Positions 1 through 9,788 are shown, numbered from the stretch's first letter. The stretch: DNA of 50,180 nt from Acidobacteriota bacterium (GCA_003222945.1 QHXM01000093.1:1-50180), one strand, 5' to 3'. Numbers and translations are program-made. The notes: generated from the letters alone by a model not told the origin.

Positions 1-434
1 TCCTGATCGGGTTGTGTTCGAGCGCCTTCGATTGCTTCGAGCAGTCCCGATGTGGTCCTGTCGGCAGAATTGAGCGCGATTGTTACTTCAGGCACTGGTG
101 TCGCGTGCTGGTCCGTTATCATCGTAGCCATGCCTGCCGCAGCGCTGCCGTCGTTAAAGACTATCTCGGTCTCGCCGATCTGTATGCGCCCGCCGGAAGT
201 GAGCGGGATAGAGCCTTCAACGGTCGCGCCGTTGTAGAGCGTGCCGTTTGCCGAACCTAAATCCTGAAGTATGTATTGATCGCCCTCGCGCCTGACTTCA
301 GCATGAACACGCGAAGCGAAAGGGTCTGGTATGCAAAGGTCGTTTCGCGCAGAGCGTCCAATCGTTATGCGAAGACGCCCCAAAGGGAACGTGTCTGGAC
401 TACGGTCAGGATATTTAACTATAAGGTCGGGCAT
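1..434 (-). CDS. FHA domain-containing protein (partial, runs off window)
   Basis: Own translation from ATG at 434: MPDLIVKYPDRSPDTFPLGRLRITIGRSARNDLCIPDPFASRVHAEVRREGDQYILQDLGSANGTLYNGATV; classic FHA GRS..SR.H..LGS.NGT motifs; not in the ORF track because it has no stop in the window. Confidence 0.85.
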   Translation of the reverse strand, partial: MPDLIVKYPDRSPDTFPLGRLRITIGRSARNDLCIPDPFASRVHAEVRREGDQYILQDLGSANGTLYNGATVEGSIPLTSGGRIQIGETEIVFNDGSAAAGMATMITDQHATPVPEVTIALNSADRTTSGLLEAIEGARTQPDQ

Positions 435-442
435 AGCAGTTA

Positions 443-523
443 AGGGATGAGGGCGGGGGGATGAGGGATGAAGTAAAAAGCTGTCGTTCGCTTTTCATCC
501 CTCATCCTTCCGCCCTCATCCCT
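443..523. repeat. 7-nt-unit hairpin (AGGGATG family)
   Basis: Left AGGGATGAGGGCGGGGGGATGAGGGATGAA; right arm reverse complement AGGGATGAGGGCGGAAGGATGAGGGATGAA; ends at the stop codon of the 522..1901 CDS. Confidence 0.9.
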
Positions 524-1901
524 ACTTTCTACGTTTATCGTATTCTTTGCCAAGACGCTCCGCGTATCTCTGGGCTTCGGCGCGGTGTGTGCCGCCGAGC
601 GCGGCGCGTTGAAAGAGCGCGAGAGCGCGCAAGAGTTCGGCTCGCTCCATCTGTTTCGGCTCGCGCCCGTTCACTACGTTCATAGCCTGAAAGTAGTAAG
701 AATCATAATCAACAGGGTTCGCGCCCGTTGCCAGTGTGGGCGCAGGCGTTGCGCGAGGCGCTGTTGTTGGCGAAGGCTTCGGCGCTGCTGTTTCAGGTTC
801 GCGCGCTTGCGGCTGCTGCTCGGTTGTTCGCGTGTCGCTCGGGTGCGCTGTGTTAACTGCGACCTCTGGTGATCCCATCTCCGCCAGATGCTGACGGGCC
901 GATTGCGCTATCGGGGCTGAGTTTGAAGAGGCGATCTTTTGATAAGCCGTGCGCGCCTCATTCATCTCGCCCGCAAGACGGAGCGCATCGCCATAAGCGA
1001 GCCATGTCTCGTCGTCCACATTGTTTCCGCTCGCCGAGACCAGACGACGATAACTTTCCGCACCATCCTTGTAAAGCTTCTCTTCCGTTTGCGCGGAAGC
1101 CAGAGCGTGCCAGGCAGAAGTGTCGTCAGCGTTGCTCTGCGCAACAGTTTTATATTCTTCTATCGCCTCCGCGCGCGACCCTGTTCTCTCAAGCGCATTG
1201 CCCAAACGCATGTGCGCTTCCGCGTTAGATGGGTCAAGCTTCACGGCCTCGCGCAAGACATCTACGGCATGATTGAACTCGCCCGATTCGAGCAAGGTTT
1301 CTGCTTCCGCCAACTTGTCCTTCGCAAGTTGCTTTTGATCTGGAGCGGAAGCTGACTGCTCTGTAGTTTGCGCAGGACTCGCTTTGCGCGATAGAACGAA
1401 GGCCAGAACTACTGCCACAACCGCAACGCACAAAAGAGCGACGAGAGCGAATGTCCACGTTCGACGTGAACGAGCCTTCTGCGAAGCTCCGACCACTTGA
1501 GTAGGTGAAACTTCGGGCGCAGTAGTAGTAGCAGCGGGCTTTTCCGCTTCGACCTGTTTAGCCGCAAGCGTTGTCGTCTGCGGGGCGGCAGCAGCTTCTA
1601 CATTAGCCTGCTCCTTCTCTTTACCGTCTTGAGCATAATCGGCCTCGACACGACGAAGTATTTCGTTAATCTCGGCGCGGTCAACTCTGGATGTCCTGGA
1701 TGCTCCGCGTCGCTCGTCCTCTTTTGTGAGTCCGTCGGTTGCGCGGCCTTCGCCTTTGAGCGGGACTGTTTGAGCGAGCGGCGAGACAGGCTCTTCGCCT
1801 TCGTGCGCGCCGCCCGTCTTTAGCGGCGCTCCGCAAAGGCGACAGAATCGCGCTTCGGGCACTGCCGTCGCTCCACAACTTGGACATGGCCTAGACTTCA
1901 T
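522..1901 (-). CDS. Zinc-ribbon, single-TM, TPR-repeat protein
   Basis: N-term CPSCGATAVPEARFCRLCGAPL, TM WTFALVALLCVAVVAVVLAFVL, TPR-like LLESGEFNHAVDVLREAVKLDPSNAEAHMRLGNALE. Confidence 0.85.
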   Translation of the reverse strand: MKSRPCPSCGATAVPEARFCRLCGAPLKTGGAHEGEEPVSPLAQTVPLKGEGRATDGLTKEDERRGASRTSRVDRAEINEILRRVEADYAQDGKEKEQANVEAAAAPQTTTLAAKQVEAEKPAATTTAPEVSPTQVVGASQKARSRRTWTFALVALLCVAVVAVVLAFVLSRKASPAQTTEQSASAPDQKQLAKDKLAEAETLLESGEFNHAVDVLREAVKLDPSNAEAHMRLGNALERTGSRAEAIEEYKTVAQSNADDTSAWHALASAQTEEKLYKDGAESYRRLVSASGNNVDDETWLAYGDALRLAGEMNEARTAYQKIASSNSAPIAQSARQHLAEMGSPEVAVNTAHPSDTRTTEQQPQAREPETAAPKPSPTTAPRATPAPTLATGANPVDYDSYYFQAMNVVNGREPKQMERAELLRALALFQRAALGGTHRAEAQRYAERLGKEYDKRRK

Positions 1902-1908
1902 CTCTTAC

Positions 1909-2538
1909 TCATTGCACGGCGCGCGAACCCTCTATCGCGCTCCGCTTAACGAAGCGGCCTCTTGCGCGCCGCACGTCATCGCGCATAACAACAGTGCCTG
2001 CGATTATGTCATGGAGCGCTCGTGCGTTCTCGCTAAACGACGCGACCACAAATCCAAGACCAAGCAGAAGAATGAAAACTCCGGTCATGATGAGCGCGCC
2101 CGACACTACTTCGGCCAATAGCAGTCCGAGTCCTAGCATGAGGAAGAAAGGCGGATACAGAAGCGTTTGACGGAGTAACGCGCGCCACCACTTCAGGCGC
2201 TCGCCATCTCTTCTTCTAATGATAAGCCCCGTCGCCCACTTGCCCAAGGTCTGCCCACGCAGGATAGGCAGCCCTATGAAATTGATTACGGCGACAACGA
2301 CAGCAATCAAAATCCCTATCATCTCCGCATTGCTTGAAGATGCGCGCGCGTTATTTCCCATGCGGGCCAGCAGAGTGCTGAAGGCTATGATGCCCACCAG
2401 CAGGATGTAATCAATCAGCAGCGCACCGCAGCGCAAAGAGAAGGGCGCGCGAAATCTCTCCACAAGCGTCTGCGCCTGCTCGCGCATGTCCGGCATATCA
2501 GTCGAAAGCAACGATGGTGTCTCTATTCTTGCGGTCAT
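1909..2538 (-). CDS. RDD family membrane protein
   Basis: RCGALLIDYILL...GQTLGKWATGLIIRRRDG, multiple TM. Confidence 0.85.
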   Translation of the reverse strand: MTARIETPSLLSTDMPDMREQAQTLVERFRAPFSLRCGALLIDYILLVGIIAFSTLLARMGNNARASSSNAEMIGILIAVVVAVINFIGLPILRGQTLGKWATGLIIRRRDGERLKWWRALLRQTLLYPPFFLMLGLGLLLAEVVSGALIMTGVFILLLGLGFVVASFSENARALHDIIAGTVVMRDDVRRARGRFVKRSAIEGSRAVQ

Positions 2539-2545
2539 AAAAAAA

Positions 2546-2645
2546 CAGGAGTCAGGAGTCAGAATCCAGAATTCAGAAGAAAAGAAAATCTGTAAGAGCG
2601 GTTCACAGCCTTATCCCCTTCTGGCTTCTGGCTCCTGGATTCTGC
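2546..2645. repeat. 7-nt-unit hairpin (AGTCAGG/ATTCAGA family)
   Basis: CAGGAGTCAGGAGTCAGAATCCAGAATTCAGAA ... CTTCTGGCTTCTGGCTCCTGGATTCTG. Confidence 0.8.
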
Positions 2646-2651
2646 CTTTCC

Positions 2652-4445
2652 TCATCCCACTAAAAAATGCAATGTCGTTTCGCCAAGACGCAGTTTGTCG
2701 CCGCTTTCAAGAACGCGCGGCTGGCGAGGCGCTAGACGCACGGCGTCGTTAATTACTGTTCCATTTACAGATTCTAAATCTTCAATTAAAAATGTCTCGC
2801 CTTCGCGCCAGATTCTTGCATGACGGCGCGATACTTTTGTCTCAGGATCAAAACGCGAGAGATCAACTTCCGGGAAAATGTTTGACTGCGGATCGCTTCT
2901 GCCCAAAAGGTTGCTCTCTTTCTGCAAGATGAACGAAACGTCCAACTCAGTTGTTCCTGCAACGATTAACTTCGCCGTAGCACGCGCCGCCCGCAGTGCT
3001 GCGCTTGAGCCTACGCCGACGAGCGGCTGTTTCATGCCGCAGTGAGCGCAGAAAATATCGTCCGCTGCGATGCGTCCTCCACAGAAGCCGCAGAAAACGG
3101 TCTCGACCTGAATCGTCTCGCCGCCCAGATGTTGCGCAGGTATCGAGCCGTAACTGACTTCGCCTCTCCGAAGTCTCTCAAGATGATTTGCGATCACGTC
3201 GCGCATCTCCGCAGCAGAGCGAAAACGGCCTTCTGGCTTATACTCAACGGCTCGCATGAGTATGCGCTCCATCTCTGTAGAGATGCTCGGATTTATCTGG
3301 CGCGGGCGCGGGTTCTTAGTGAAGTCGAATATCAGAAGCGGATTGTCCTGCGGGTCTGAGCCTGTCAGAAGATGAAACATTGTCGCGCCTAAACTGTAGA
3401 TGTCCGTGCGCGGCTCAGCCTTGCCGCTGAAAAGTTCCGGCGGCGCGTAGCCCATTGTGCCCACAGCCGTCACGCCCTTCTCCTGCGGCGCAACCCAGCG
3501 CGCAATCCCGAAGTCAATCAACATCACGCGACCAGTGTTTCCGTCAATCATCAAATTCGCAGGCTTAAGGTCTCTGTAGATGATTGGCTTCGGACGCTTG
3601 TGCAAGTAGTCCAGAACGTCCGCAGCCTGCATGGACCATTCCGCGACGGTCTTTTCGTCAATGCGACCATTGGGGGCGTTTCGCAGGCGACCCGCGATGT
3701 CGCCGCCGGAAATATATTTCATGACGAGATAGAATCGCTCCTTCTCGTCATCGTAAAAGTAGTCGTAGATGGTCGGAATCGAAGGGTGTTCGAGCGAAGT
3801 CAGGAGCAAGGACTCGCGTTTGAAATCGCCAATCGCTTTTTCGTGCTGCAAGGGATCAAGATGAGATTCGACCATCTCTTTGACCGCGCGCGGGGCGTCG
3901 CCCAAATGCCTGTCTTTGGCAAGATAAACCGCGCCCATGCCGCCGCCGCCAATGCGACGCACAATCTCGTAGCGGCCATTCAGCACTGCGCCCGGGTCCA
4001 GTTGTTTGGCAGCGGCCTTGCGCCCCCCGGTCGAGCCTGCGCGCGCAGTTTCGACCGGCGGCGCGCTTTCATCTCCTTGAGCGACTCCGCCCGTAGCCTT
4101 CTCTTGAGTGGAAGCGCTTTGAGCCGCAGGATTGTCGGCATACGGCGCAGAAGTTCCGCTCGACGAAGAACCATTCTGCGCAGTGTCAGCGCGTGATTCG
4201 CTTGCAGAAGCTTCCGCGCTCGAACTCTCTTCGGCAATCGCTTTTGAGCTATCTGAATCCGACCCTTCGTCAGGGCTTTCCATGTCCACAAGTTGAGGGC
4301 TTCGGGCTTCTGCGGCGAAAGAGCTTCCGCCATCTGTGATAATGGTCGAGCCTGTTGCGGACACAATCGATTGTGCCGCGCCGCAGTTGCCGCAGAAGGG
4401 ATCATCAGGCGCAATCTTCGCGCCGCATTCGTGGCAGAAAGACAT
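2652..4445 (-). CDS. Serine/threonine protein kinase with N-terminal zinc ribbon and C-terminal FHA domain
   Basis: MSFCHECGAKIAPDDPFCGNCG; kinase GGGGMGAVYLAKD, IIYRDLKPANLMID, LIDFGIAR; C-term FHA LLGRSD..SRRHARI..LESVNGT. Confidence 0.92.
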   Translation of the reverse strand: MSFCHECGAKIAPDDPFCGNCGAAQSIVSATGSTIITDGGSSFAAEARSPQLVDMESPDEGSDSDSSKAIAEESSSAEASASESRADTAQNGSSSSGTSAPYADNPAAQSASTQEKATGGVAQGDESAPPVETARAGSTGGRKAAAKQLDPGAVLNGRYEIVRRIGGGGMGAVYLAKDRHLGDAPRAVKEMVESHLDPLQHEKAIGDFKRESLLLTSLEHPSIPTIYDYFYDDEKERFYLVMKYISGGDIAGRLRNAPNGRIDEKTVAEWSMQAADVLDYLHKRPKPIIYRDLKPANLMIDGNTGRVMLIDFGIARWVAPQEKGVTAVGTMGYAPPELFSGKAEPRTDIYSLGATMFHLLTGSDPQDNPLLIFDFTKNPRPRQINPSISTEMERILMRAVEYKPEGRFRSAAEMRDVIANHLERLRRGEVSYGSIPAQHLGGETIQVETVFCGFCGGRIAADDIFCAHCGMKQPLVGVGSSAALRAARATAKLIVAGTTELDVSFILQKESNLLGRSDPQSNIFPEVDLSRFDPETKVSRRHARIWREGETFLIEDLESVNGTVINDAVRLAPRQPRVLESGDKLRLGETTLHFLVG

Positions 4446-4550
4446 CTCTATTGATGGCTCGTTAGCGAGGGGCAAGATACTTTTTCAGAGTTCTGGATTC
4501 AGATTAAAGGGTCAAGTGCGCGTTCATGCTACACGCGCCGCCGCCCGTCT

Positions 4551-5138
4551 CTATTTAACTATATGAAAACGTAAAAAAGTCTTTCCAACGATAATCTCGT
4601 CGCCATCGCGCAAAGGTTGTTTGTCGCCCGGCAGAAGCCTTCGACCGCGATTTATGAAAGTGCCGTTCGTAGAACCCAAATCTTCAATGAAATACTGTCC
4701 GTTTCGCCGAAGTATGCGCGCATGACGACGCGACACTTTCGCCTCCGGGTCGTCCGCATCCAGATCGACATCCGGGAAGATTCCACCGTCCGCATCCCAA
4801 CGACCTATCTGCGATTCCTCGTCGCTCAAAGGAAACTGTTTTCCGGCGGAACGACCGCGCTCAATCACAAGGCGTGCGTGCGCGCCATCCATCAAGGCTA
4901 TTGAGCCTGCCGAGACTGCATAGGCTGGCTCGACTGCGCGCGCCGAAGTAATCTCATGATTTTTAGCGACCGAAGCCTGCGCTTCCCTTATCTCCTGGCT
5001 GTCCGTAGGGCTGCCGGAGTTGTTGCCCGTGCCGGACTGCTTCTTAGCCTGCTCGCCTTGATTCAGAGGCGCGCCGCACTCGTCGCAATATTTCGAGCCG
5101 TCTAAATTTTCAGTACTGCATCTTTCGCAGATTGTCAT
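4551..5138 (-). CDS. Zinc-ribbon FHA domain protein
   Basis: CERCSTENLDGSKYCDECGAPL; FHA SQIGRWD...VSRRHARILRRNGQYFIEDLGSTNGTFIN. Confidence 0.88.
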   Translation of the reverse strand: MTICERCSTENLDGSKYCDECGAPLNQGEQAKKQSGTGNNSGSPTDSQEIREAQASVAKNHEITSARAVEPAYAVSAGSIALMDGAHARLVIERGRSAGKQFPLSDEESQIGRWDADGGIFPDVDLDADDPEAKVSRRHARILRRNGQYFIEDLGSTNGTFINRGRRLLPGDKQPLRDGDEIIVGKTFLRFHIVK

Positions 5139-5338
5139 AACCTTTTATCCCGTCGTGCAATTCAGGCTGAGTGGGAGAGTGCGCCGCCCCTTACCCGATA
5201 AAAAAGCAGGCTAAGCCGCGCCGCCGTCTCGCGCGAGAAACTGTCGTATTGTAGCGCGAATCCTGAGCGTGCGCCAATAATGCTTTTCGTAGCACAGGGT
5301 CTAATCAATCTTGCATATAAAGATAAATTAAATTTTCA

Positions 5339-5453
5339 CCACAGAGAACACAGAGGGCACAGAGGAAAGCGATTTGAGATAAGAAATTTGAAATCTCAAC
5401 TCCGCCATTTTAAATTTCTAATTCTCCCTCTGTGCCCTCTGTGTTCTCTGTGG
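5339..5453. repeat. 9-nt-unit hairpin (CACAGAGNN family) with nested inner hairpin
   Basis: Perfect 27-bp arms: CCACAGAGAACACAGAGGGCACAGAGG (5339-5365) and its exact reverse complement (5427-5453). Confidence 0.95.
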
Positions 5454-5523
5454 TTAATCTCTTCTTTCTTAACGCTTGGACTTTACCATCTACTTAAGAG
5501 AGCAGATAATCAGACTTCACGAG

Positions 5524-6288
5524 ATGAGCGAACGAGCGCAGCCAACTGCTTTCTGGAACAATTTTATACGAGCCGTGGAAGCCCAGCCGCAGGAGGCCGT
5601 AAGCCTTACGGGTGCTTCCGCGATTCCTCACGCGGTCGCGGGCGTTGGTCTGGACAGGAGTCGTCATCGCCTGGTCGTCATCTCTTGCGAAGATGGTGCG
5701 CGCGAGGCCGCGTTCGTTCAAGCGGACCTTCAATCGGCTTTCAAGTCAATTCAGGTCATAGTCGTTCGCCCGTCCTCAAACGCAGAAACAATCGAACAGG
5801 ACCGGCGCGCAGGCATCTGCTCCTTCTCGCTCAGTCAGTTTGCGCACGAAGAGATTGAGTTAATCTTACGAGCGGGCGCGGACGTGGAAGCAGTCAAGGA
5901 TATGTTTCGTCGCCGCAACCTCTTTCAATACTTCTTCCCCGCGCCCGATCATCTAGCGCTCGGATTGATTGAAACGGGTCGCGTCCCCTTCCTTCACCAA
6001 CTGATAGATCAACTCGTACGAACGCCTGACCTAGGCCATCCCTTCGGACCGAATGAATTGATGGCAGTCCAATACTCCTTTACAGAGATGGTCAAAGAAT
6101 TGCAGAATCTCGGTCTGATTAAAGAAGAAGAAAGTGGTCTTGAGATTACAGACGAAGGATTGAAAGCACGCGCGCTTGTTAGCGAGACGGCGCGCGAAGC
6201 TCTCCTACACAAGATTCTGAATCAGCTTTCGGCCAATCTTTATCTGAAGTCTTTACTGCACCCCGAACTCAGACTGCGGCGTGAATGA
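5524..6288 (+). CDS. Hypothetical protein
   Basis: Long ORF (MSERAQPTAFWNNFIRAVEA...), start chosen at internal ATG; no family recognised. Confidence 0.7.
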   Translation: MSERAQPTAFWNNFIRAVEAQPQEAVSLTGASAIPHAVAGVGLDRSRHRLVVISCEDGAREAAFVQADLQSAFKSIQVIVVRPSSNAETIEQDRRAGICSFSLSQFAHEEIELILRAGADVEAVKDMFRRRNLFQYFFPAPDHLALGLIETGRVPFLHQLIDQLVRTPDLGHPFGPNELMAVQYSFTEMVKELQNLGLIKEEESGLEITDEGLKARALVSETAREALLHKILNQLSANLYLKSLLHPELRLRRE

Positions 6289-6325
6289 AACCAGAGGGTC
6301 TTGCGGCATCTTTCAATTTTCAATT

Positions 6326-7906
6326 ATGAACCTAAAAAAACTTACTTTTACTTTTATCCTAATCAGCCTCATCGCCACCTTGCCGAGTTGCAGAAACCGT
6401 CAGAGCGGCGGATTCGTCATCGCAATCTCGGACAAGATTCTCACCTTGGACACGCTCTCGGCTCAGACTGTTGACGCCGGAAGCGAGCGCCTGCGCCAGA
6501 TGCTTTTTAACTCGCTCGTGCGTAAGAACGAAAAGTTCGAGTACACGGGCGAGATTGCTTCAAACATCATTACTTCGCAGGACGGTTTGACCATCACCTT
6601 CACCCTGCGCGACGGCGTGACGTTTCACGATGGCAAGCCGCTCACAGCCGCAGACGCAAAGTACACGCTGGACACTCTGCTCGCTTCATCTTCAGCCAAA
6701 GCCGCGAGTTTCTATGAAGGCACTGGCAACGCAAGGCAGCCCTTCATCACAGGCGTTGATGCGCCCGACGCGCGCACGCTTGTAATTCATCTGCACCGCC
6801 CCTGGATTCAACTCTTCGTCAATCTAGTTCCAATCAACATCATCCCTTCAGGAAGCATTGCGACTCAAAAGGATAAACCCGTTGGCTCTGGCCCTTTCAA
6901 GTTCAAGAGCTTCGACCAGACTCAGCAGGTTGTAGAGTTGGAAGCGAATCCGAACTACTGGGAAGGAGCGCCGCAGATACAGAACATACGCCTGCGCGTC
7001 ATCACAGACGCAAGCCCTTTGCAGGCGGAGTTGATGAGCGGAACGGTCCAGCTTGCGCCGAACGCCACAAACCTGACGCCTGACATCTTTCCCTCACTCG
7101 CACAGAACGCGAACCTGAAGGTTGAGCAGTTCGCGGGCGCAAACGTTGTCTATATCGGATTCAATGTAACGGAGCCTCCCTTAACGGATGCGCGCGTGCG
7201 TCAGGCAATCTGTTACGCGATTGACAGAGAGACGATCATTCACGATCTGCTTTTGGGACAAGCGAAGCTTGCTCACTCAATCCTGCCGGAAGAATCCTGG
7301 GCGTACTCTGCTGGCACGAAATACAATTTCGATCCTGAGAAAGCCAAGCAGCTTTTAGATCAAGCAGGCTTTCGTGACCCGGATGGCGATGGACCACAGA
7401 TGCGTTTTAAGCAGCCGCTCGTTCTGAAGATTTCTACGAGCGCTGCGACGCGGCAATATGCGGGCGTGATACAAGATTACCTGAAGCGCATCGGCGTTCC
7501 TCTCGAAATCGAATCGCTTGAGAACGCGACCATTACGGACCAGCAGATAAAGGGCGAGTACCAGATGATGTCCAGAGTCTCTGTCGGAGGCAATCAAGAC
7601 CCTGTGTTCTTACGCGACCTCTTCGCAACTTCCGGCATTCCTACTGCGGAGCGCACAGGTTTTAATCGCACGCGATACAGCAACACTGAGCTTGACCCCA
7701 TTCTTGATGAAGCCGCCAACGCTGCCGACAAAGAGAAAGCAAAAGCTCTCTACGCACGCGCGCAGGAGATTATAGCCCGCGATGTTCCCATGTTCCCGCT
7801 CTGGTATCCGAACATAATGGTCGTAGCCGCGCGCAACGTCGGCAACATCAAGATGAAAGGCGACGGCGATTGGAGCTTTACGCGCAGCTTGACTATTGAG
7901 AAGTAA
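6326..7906 (+). CDS. ABC transporter substrate-binding lipoprotein, SBP family 5 (peptide/nickel type)
   Basis: Lipobox LPSC; GLTITFTLRDGVTFHDGKPLTAADAKYTLD; DARVRQAICYAIDRE. Confidence 0.9.
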   Translation: MNLKKLTFTFILISLIATLPSCRNRQSGGFVIAISDKILTLDTLSAQTVDAGSERLRQMLFNSLVRKNEKFEYTGEIASNIITSQDGLTITFTLRDGVTFHDGKPLTAADAKYTLDTLLASSSAKAASFYEGTGNARQPFITGVDAPDARTLVIHLHRPWIQLFVNLVPINIIPSGSIATQKDKPVGSGPFKFKSFDQTQQVVELEANPNYWEGAPQIQNIRLRVITDASPLQAELMSGTVQLAPNATNLTPDIFPSLAQNANLKVEQFAGANVVYIGFNVTEPPLTDARVRQAICYAIDRETIIHDLLLGQAKLAHSILPEESWAYSAGTKYNFDPEKAKQLLDQAGFRDPDGDGPQMRFKQPLVLKISTSAATRQYAGVIQDYLKRIGVPLEIESLENATITDQQIKGEYQMMSRVSVGGNQDPVFLRDLFATSGIPTAERTGFNRTRYSNTELDPILDEAANAADKEKAKALYARAQEIIARDVPMFPLWYPNIMVVAARNVGNIKMKGDGDWSFTRSLTIEK

Positions 7907-7973
7907 AGTTTAAACTTGGACTTCTTACGGAGCGACCCGCCTCGTAAAGTAAACTACGCCGGAAATCCCTGTT

Positions 7974-9092
7974 TTGAATCTTATGAAACCTCGAAAACTT
8001 TTGTCCCTCGCCAGACTGCTGCTGGCTCTGGCCGCAACGATTTTAAGTCTAGCCTGCCAGCAATCTCAGTCGCGCACAGCCGACCTTTATCAAACAGGCG
8101 CGAAGCCCGTAGCCGCGCCTGAAGCCAGAGTCACATTCCTCTCCGCTGGCGACATAATGCTCTCGCGAGGCGTAGAGCGTTCTATCAGTAAAGCTGGCGA
8201 CCCGCTCTCGCCTTTCAAGCCGCTCTCTGGGGTTCTGCAATCGACAGACTTCAACTTCGCCAATCTTGAATCTCCCATCTCCGGCAACGACCAGATAATC
8301 GGCAAAGGTCTCGTCTTCAACGCGCACACGCGCGACATAACGGGACTCTCGAAGTACAACTTCAAGGTCCTGAACCTTGCGAACAATCACGCGATGGATC
8401 AGCGGCTGGCAGGATTACTGAGCACTGGCAAGTATCTCGACAACCTTGGCATCACGCACATGGGCACTGGAAACAATCTAACGGAAGCGTGGGAGCCGAA
8501 AGTTATCACCATCAAAGGCGTCCGTGTAGGATTCGTCGGCGCTTCATACTCATCTGTGAATGATGGCGGCGTCGCACGCAACGACTACGTCGCTCGAATC
8601 GAAGACACGCAGCGTTTGAAGAACGCGATTGACAAGCTAAAAACTCAGGCCGATTTCATAGTCGTCACGATGCACGCAGGCGTCGAGTACACGAGACGAC
8701 CGAATCAGGGTCAAGTTGATTTCGCGCACGCAGCCATTGATGATGGCGCGGACATAGTTATCGGCGCGCACCCGCACTGGGTTCAGGTTACGGAGCAATA
8801 CAAGGGCAAGTACATCTTCTATTCCCTGGGCAACTTCATCTTCGATCAGGAATGGAGTCAGGACACAAAAGAGGGGCTGGCCTTAAAGATTACCCTGCTC
8901 AGCAAAGATGCAACTCCGCTTCGACCATCTGCAAATGATCCGACAAAGGCAGCGCGCACAACCGAAGTCGAACAGATAGAACTCATCCCCGTCATCGTTG
9001 AACACTACAGCACGCCGCGCGCAGCCACAGACGAAGAAGCTAAAAAGATTCTGGCGAAGATCGGCCTGACGGATAGAATCCTCAAGCCTTGA
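7974..9092 (+). CDS. CapA family protein (poly-gamma-glutamate synthesis CapA-like), lipoprotein
   Basis: LSLAC lipobox; FLSAGDIMLSRGVERS, NLESPIS, NLANNHAMD, VIGAHPHWVQ, IFYSLGNFIFDQ. Confidence 0.88.
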   Translation: MNLMKPRKLLSLARLLLALAATILSLACQQSQSRTADLYQTGAKPVAAPEARVTFLSAGDIMLSRGVERSISKAGDPLSPFKPLSGVLQSTDFNFANLESPISGNDQIIGKGLVFNAHTRDITGLSKYNFKVLNLANNHAMDQRLAGLLSTGKYLDNLGITHMGTGNNLTEAWEPKVITIKGVRVGFVGASYSSVNDGGVARNDYVARIEDTQRLKNAIDKLKTQADFIVVTMHAGVEYTRRPNQGQVDFAHAAIDDGADIVIGAHPHWVQVTEQYKGKYIFYSLGNFIFDQEWSQDTKEGLALKITLLSKDATPLRPSANDPTKAARTTEVEQIELIPVIVEHYSTPRAATDEEAKKILAKIGLTDRILKP

Positions 9093-9109
9093 ATTCCGAG
9101 AAAAGAATT

Positions 9110-9560
9110 AACAGGGATGGACAGGATAGACAGGATAAAAATAGAATCATTGCTGCATGAAGGATTGACAGAGAAGGTAATAGGAGCATGTTTTGAAGTT
9201 GCCAATGAACTCGGTGCCGGTTTCTTGGAGTCCGTTTATGAGAAGGCTTTATTGGTTGCCTTACGACAGAAGGGACTCCGGGTTGAAGCACAAGTGCCGT
9301 TAAAGGTCAAATTTCGCGGCGTTATTGTCGGCGACTTTTTGTAGATATTCTGGTTGACGACAAACTTATTATCGAATTGAAAACAGTCTCGACTCTTCGG
9401 CCAGAGCATCAAGCTCAAGTTATCAACTACCTCAAGGCCACTGATATAGATGTCGGCCTGTTGGTGAACTTTGGCAATCCTAAACTCGAATATCGAAGGT
9501 TACATAAATAAAGATTAGTTTCATCGCTTTTTCATCCTGTTTATCCTGTCCATCCCTGTT
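9110..9560. mobile_element. Terminal inverted repeats (9-nt-unit, ACAGGATNN family) flanking a GxxExxY gene
   Basis: AACAGGGATGGACAGGATAGACAGGAT (9110-9136) versus reverse complement of 9534-9560 AACAGGGATGGACAGGATAAACAGGAT, 26/27 identical. Confidence 0.75.
9117..9511 (+). pseudogene. GxxExxY protein, frameshifted in a T5 run
   Basis: LTEKVIGACFEVANELGAGFLESVYEKALLVALRQKGL..., then TAG at 9342; reading continues in another frame as VDILVDDKLIIELKTVSTLRPEHQAQVINYLKATDIDVGLLVNFGNPKLEYRRLHK. Adding one T restores GDFFVDILVDD. Confidence 0.85.
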
Positions 9561-9788
9561 TGAATCTGTGTTATCTATCCGAACCCCTCGGTTTTGTTTG
9601 GTACTCTAAACGTCGCTCTTTTCCTTGCCAGCGAACTTCTGCCCGCCGTTGCTCATCGCGTATAATGAAACTGTTTACGCGGTTTCGACGTAAAAGCTTT
9701 GGCTGAATTGATCGCCACAAGTTTGAACGTAAAATTTTATAGGTTGGCCCGACACATCCAATCCCCATTAGTTAAGGAATAAACTAAG

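Noticed and set aside
3600-4196. Opposite-strand ORFs such as 3600..4196, 16472..17287, 38940..39581, 43790..44686
   Set aside because: They lie antisense to strongly recognisable coding genes, have no family motifs and reflect codon-bias shadow ORFs.
4484-4502. CAGAGTTCTGGATTCAG upstream of the kinase gene as another hairpin
   Set aside because: Looks like a single decayed arm of the ATTCAGA family; no convincing partner arm.
9342-9344. TAG in GxxExxY as programmed recoding (pyrrolysine or -1 frameshift)
   Set aside because: Downstream homology continues in a different frame, so stop read-through would not work; the T5 context is not a canonical slippery heptamer.
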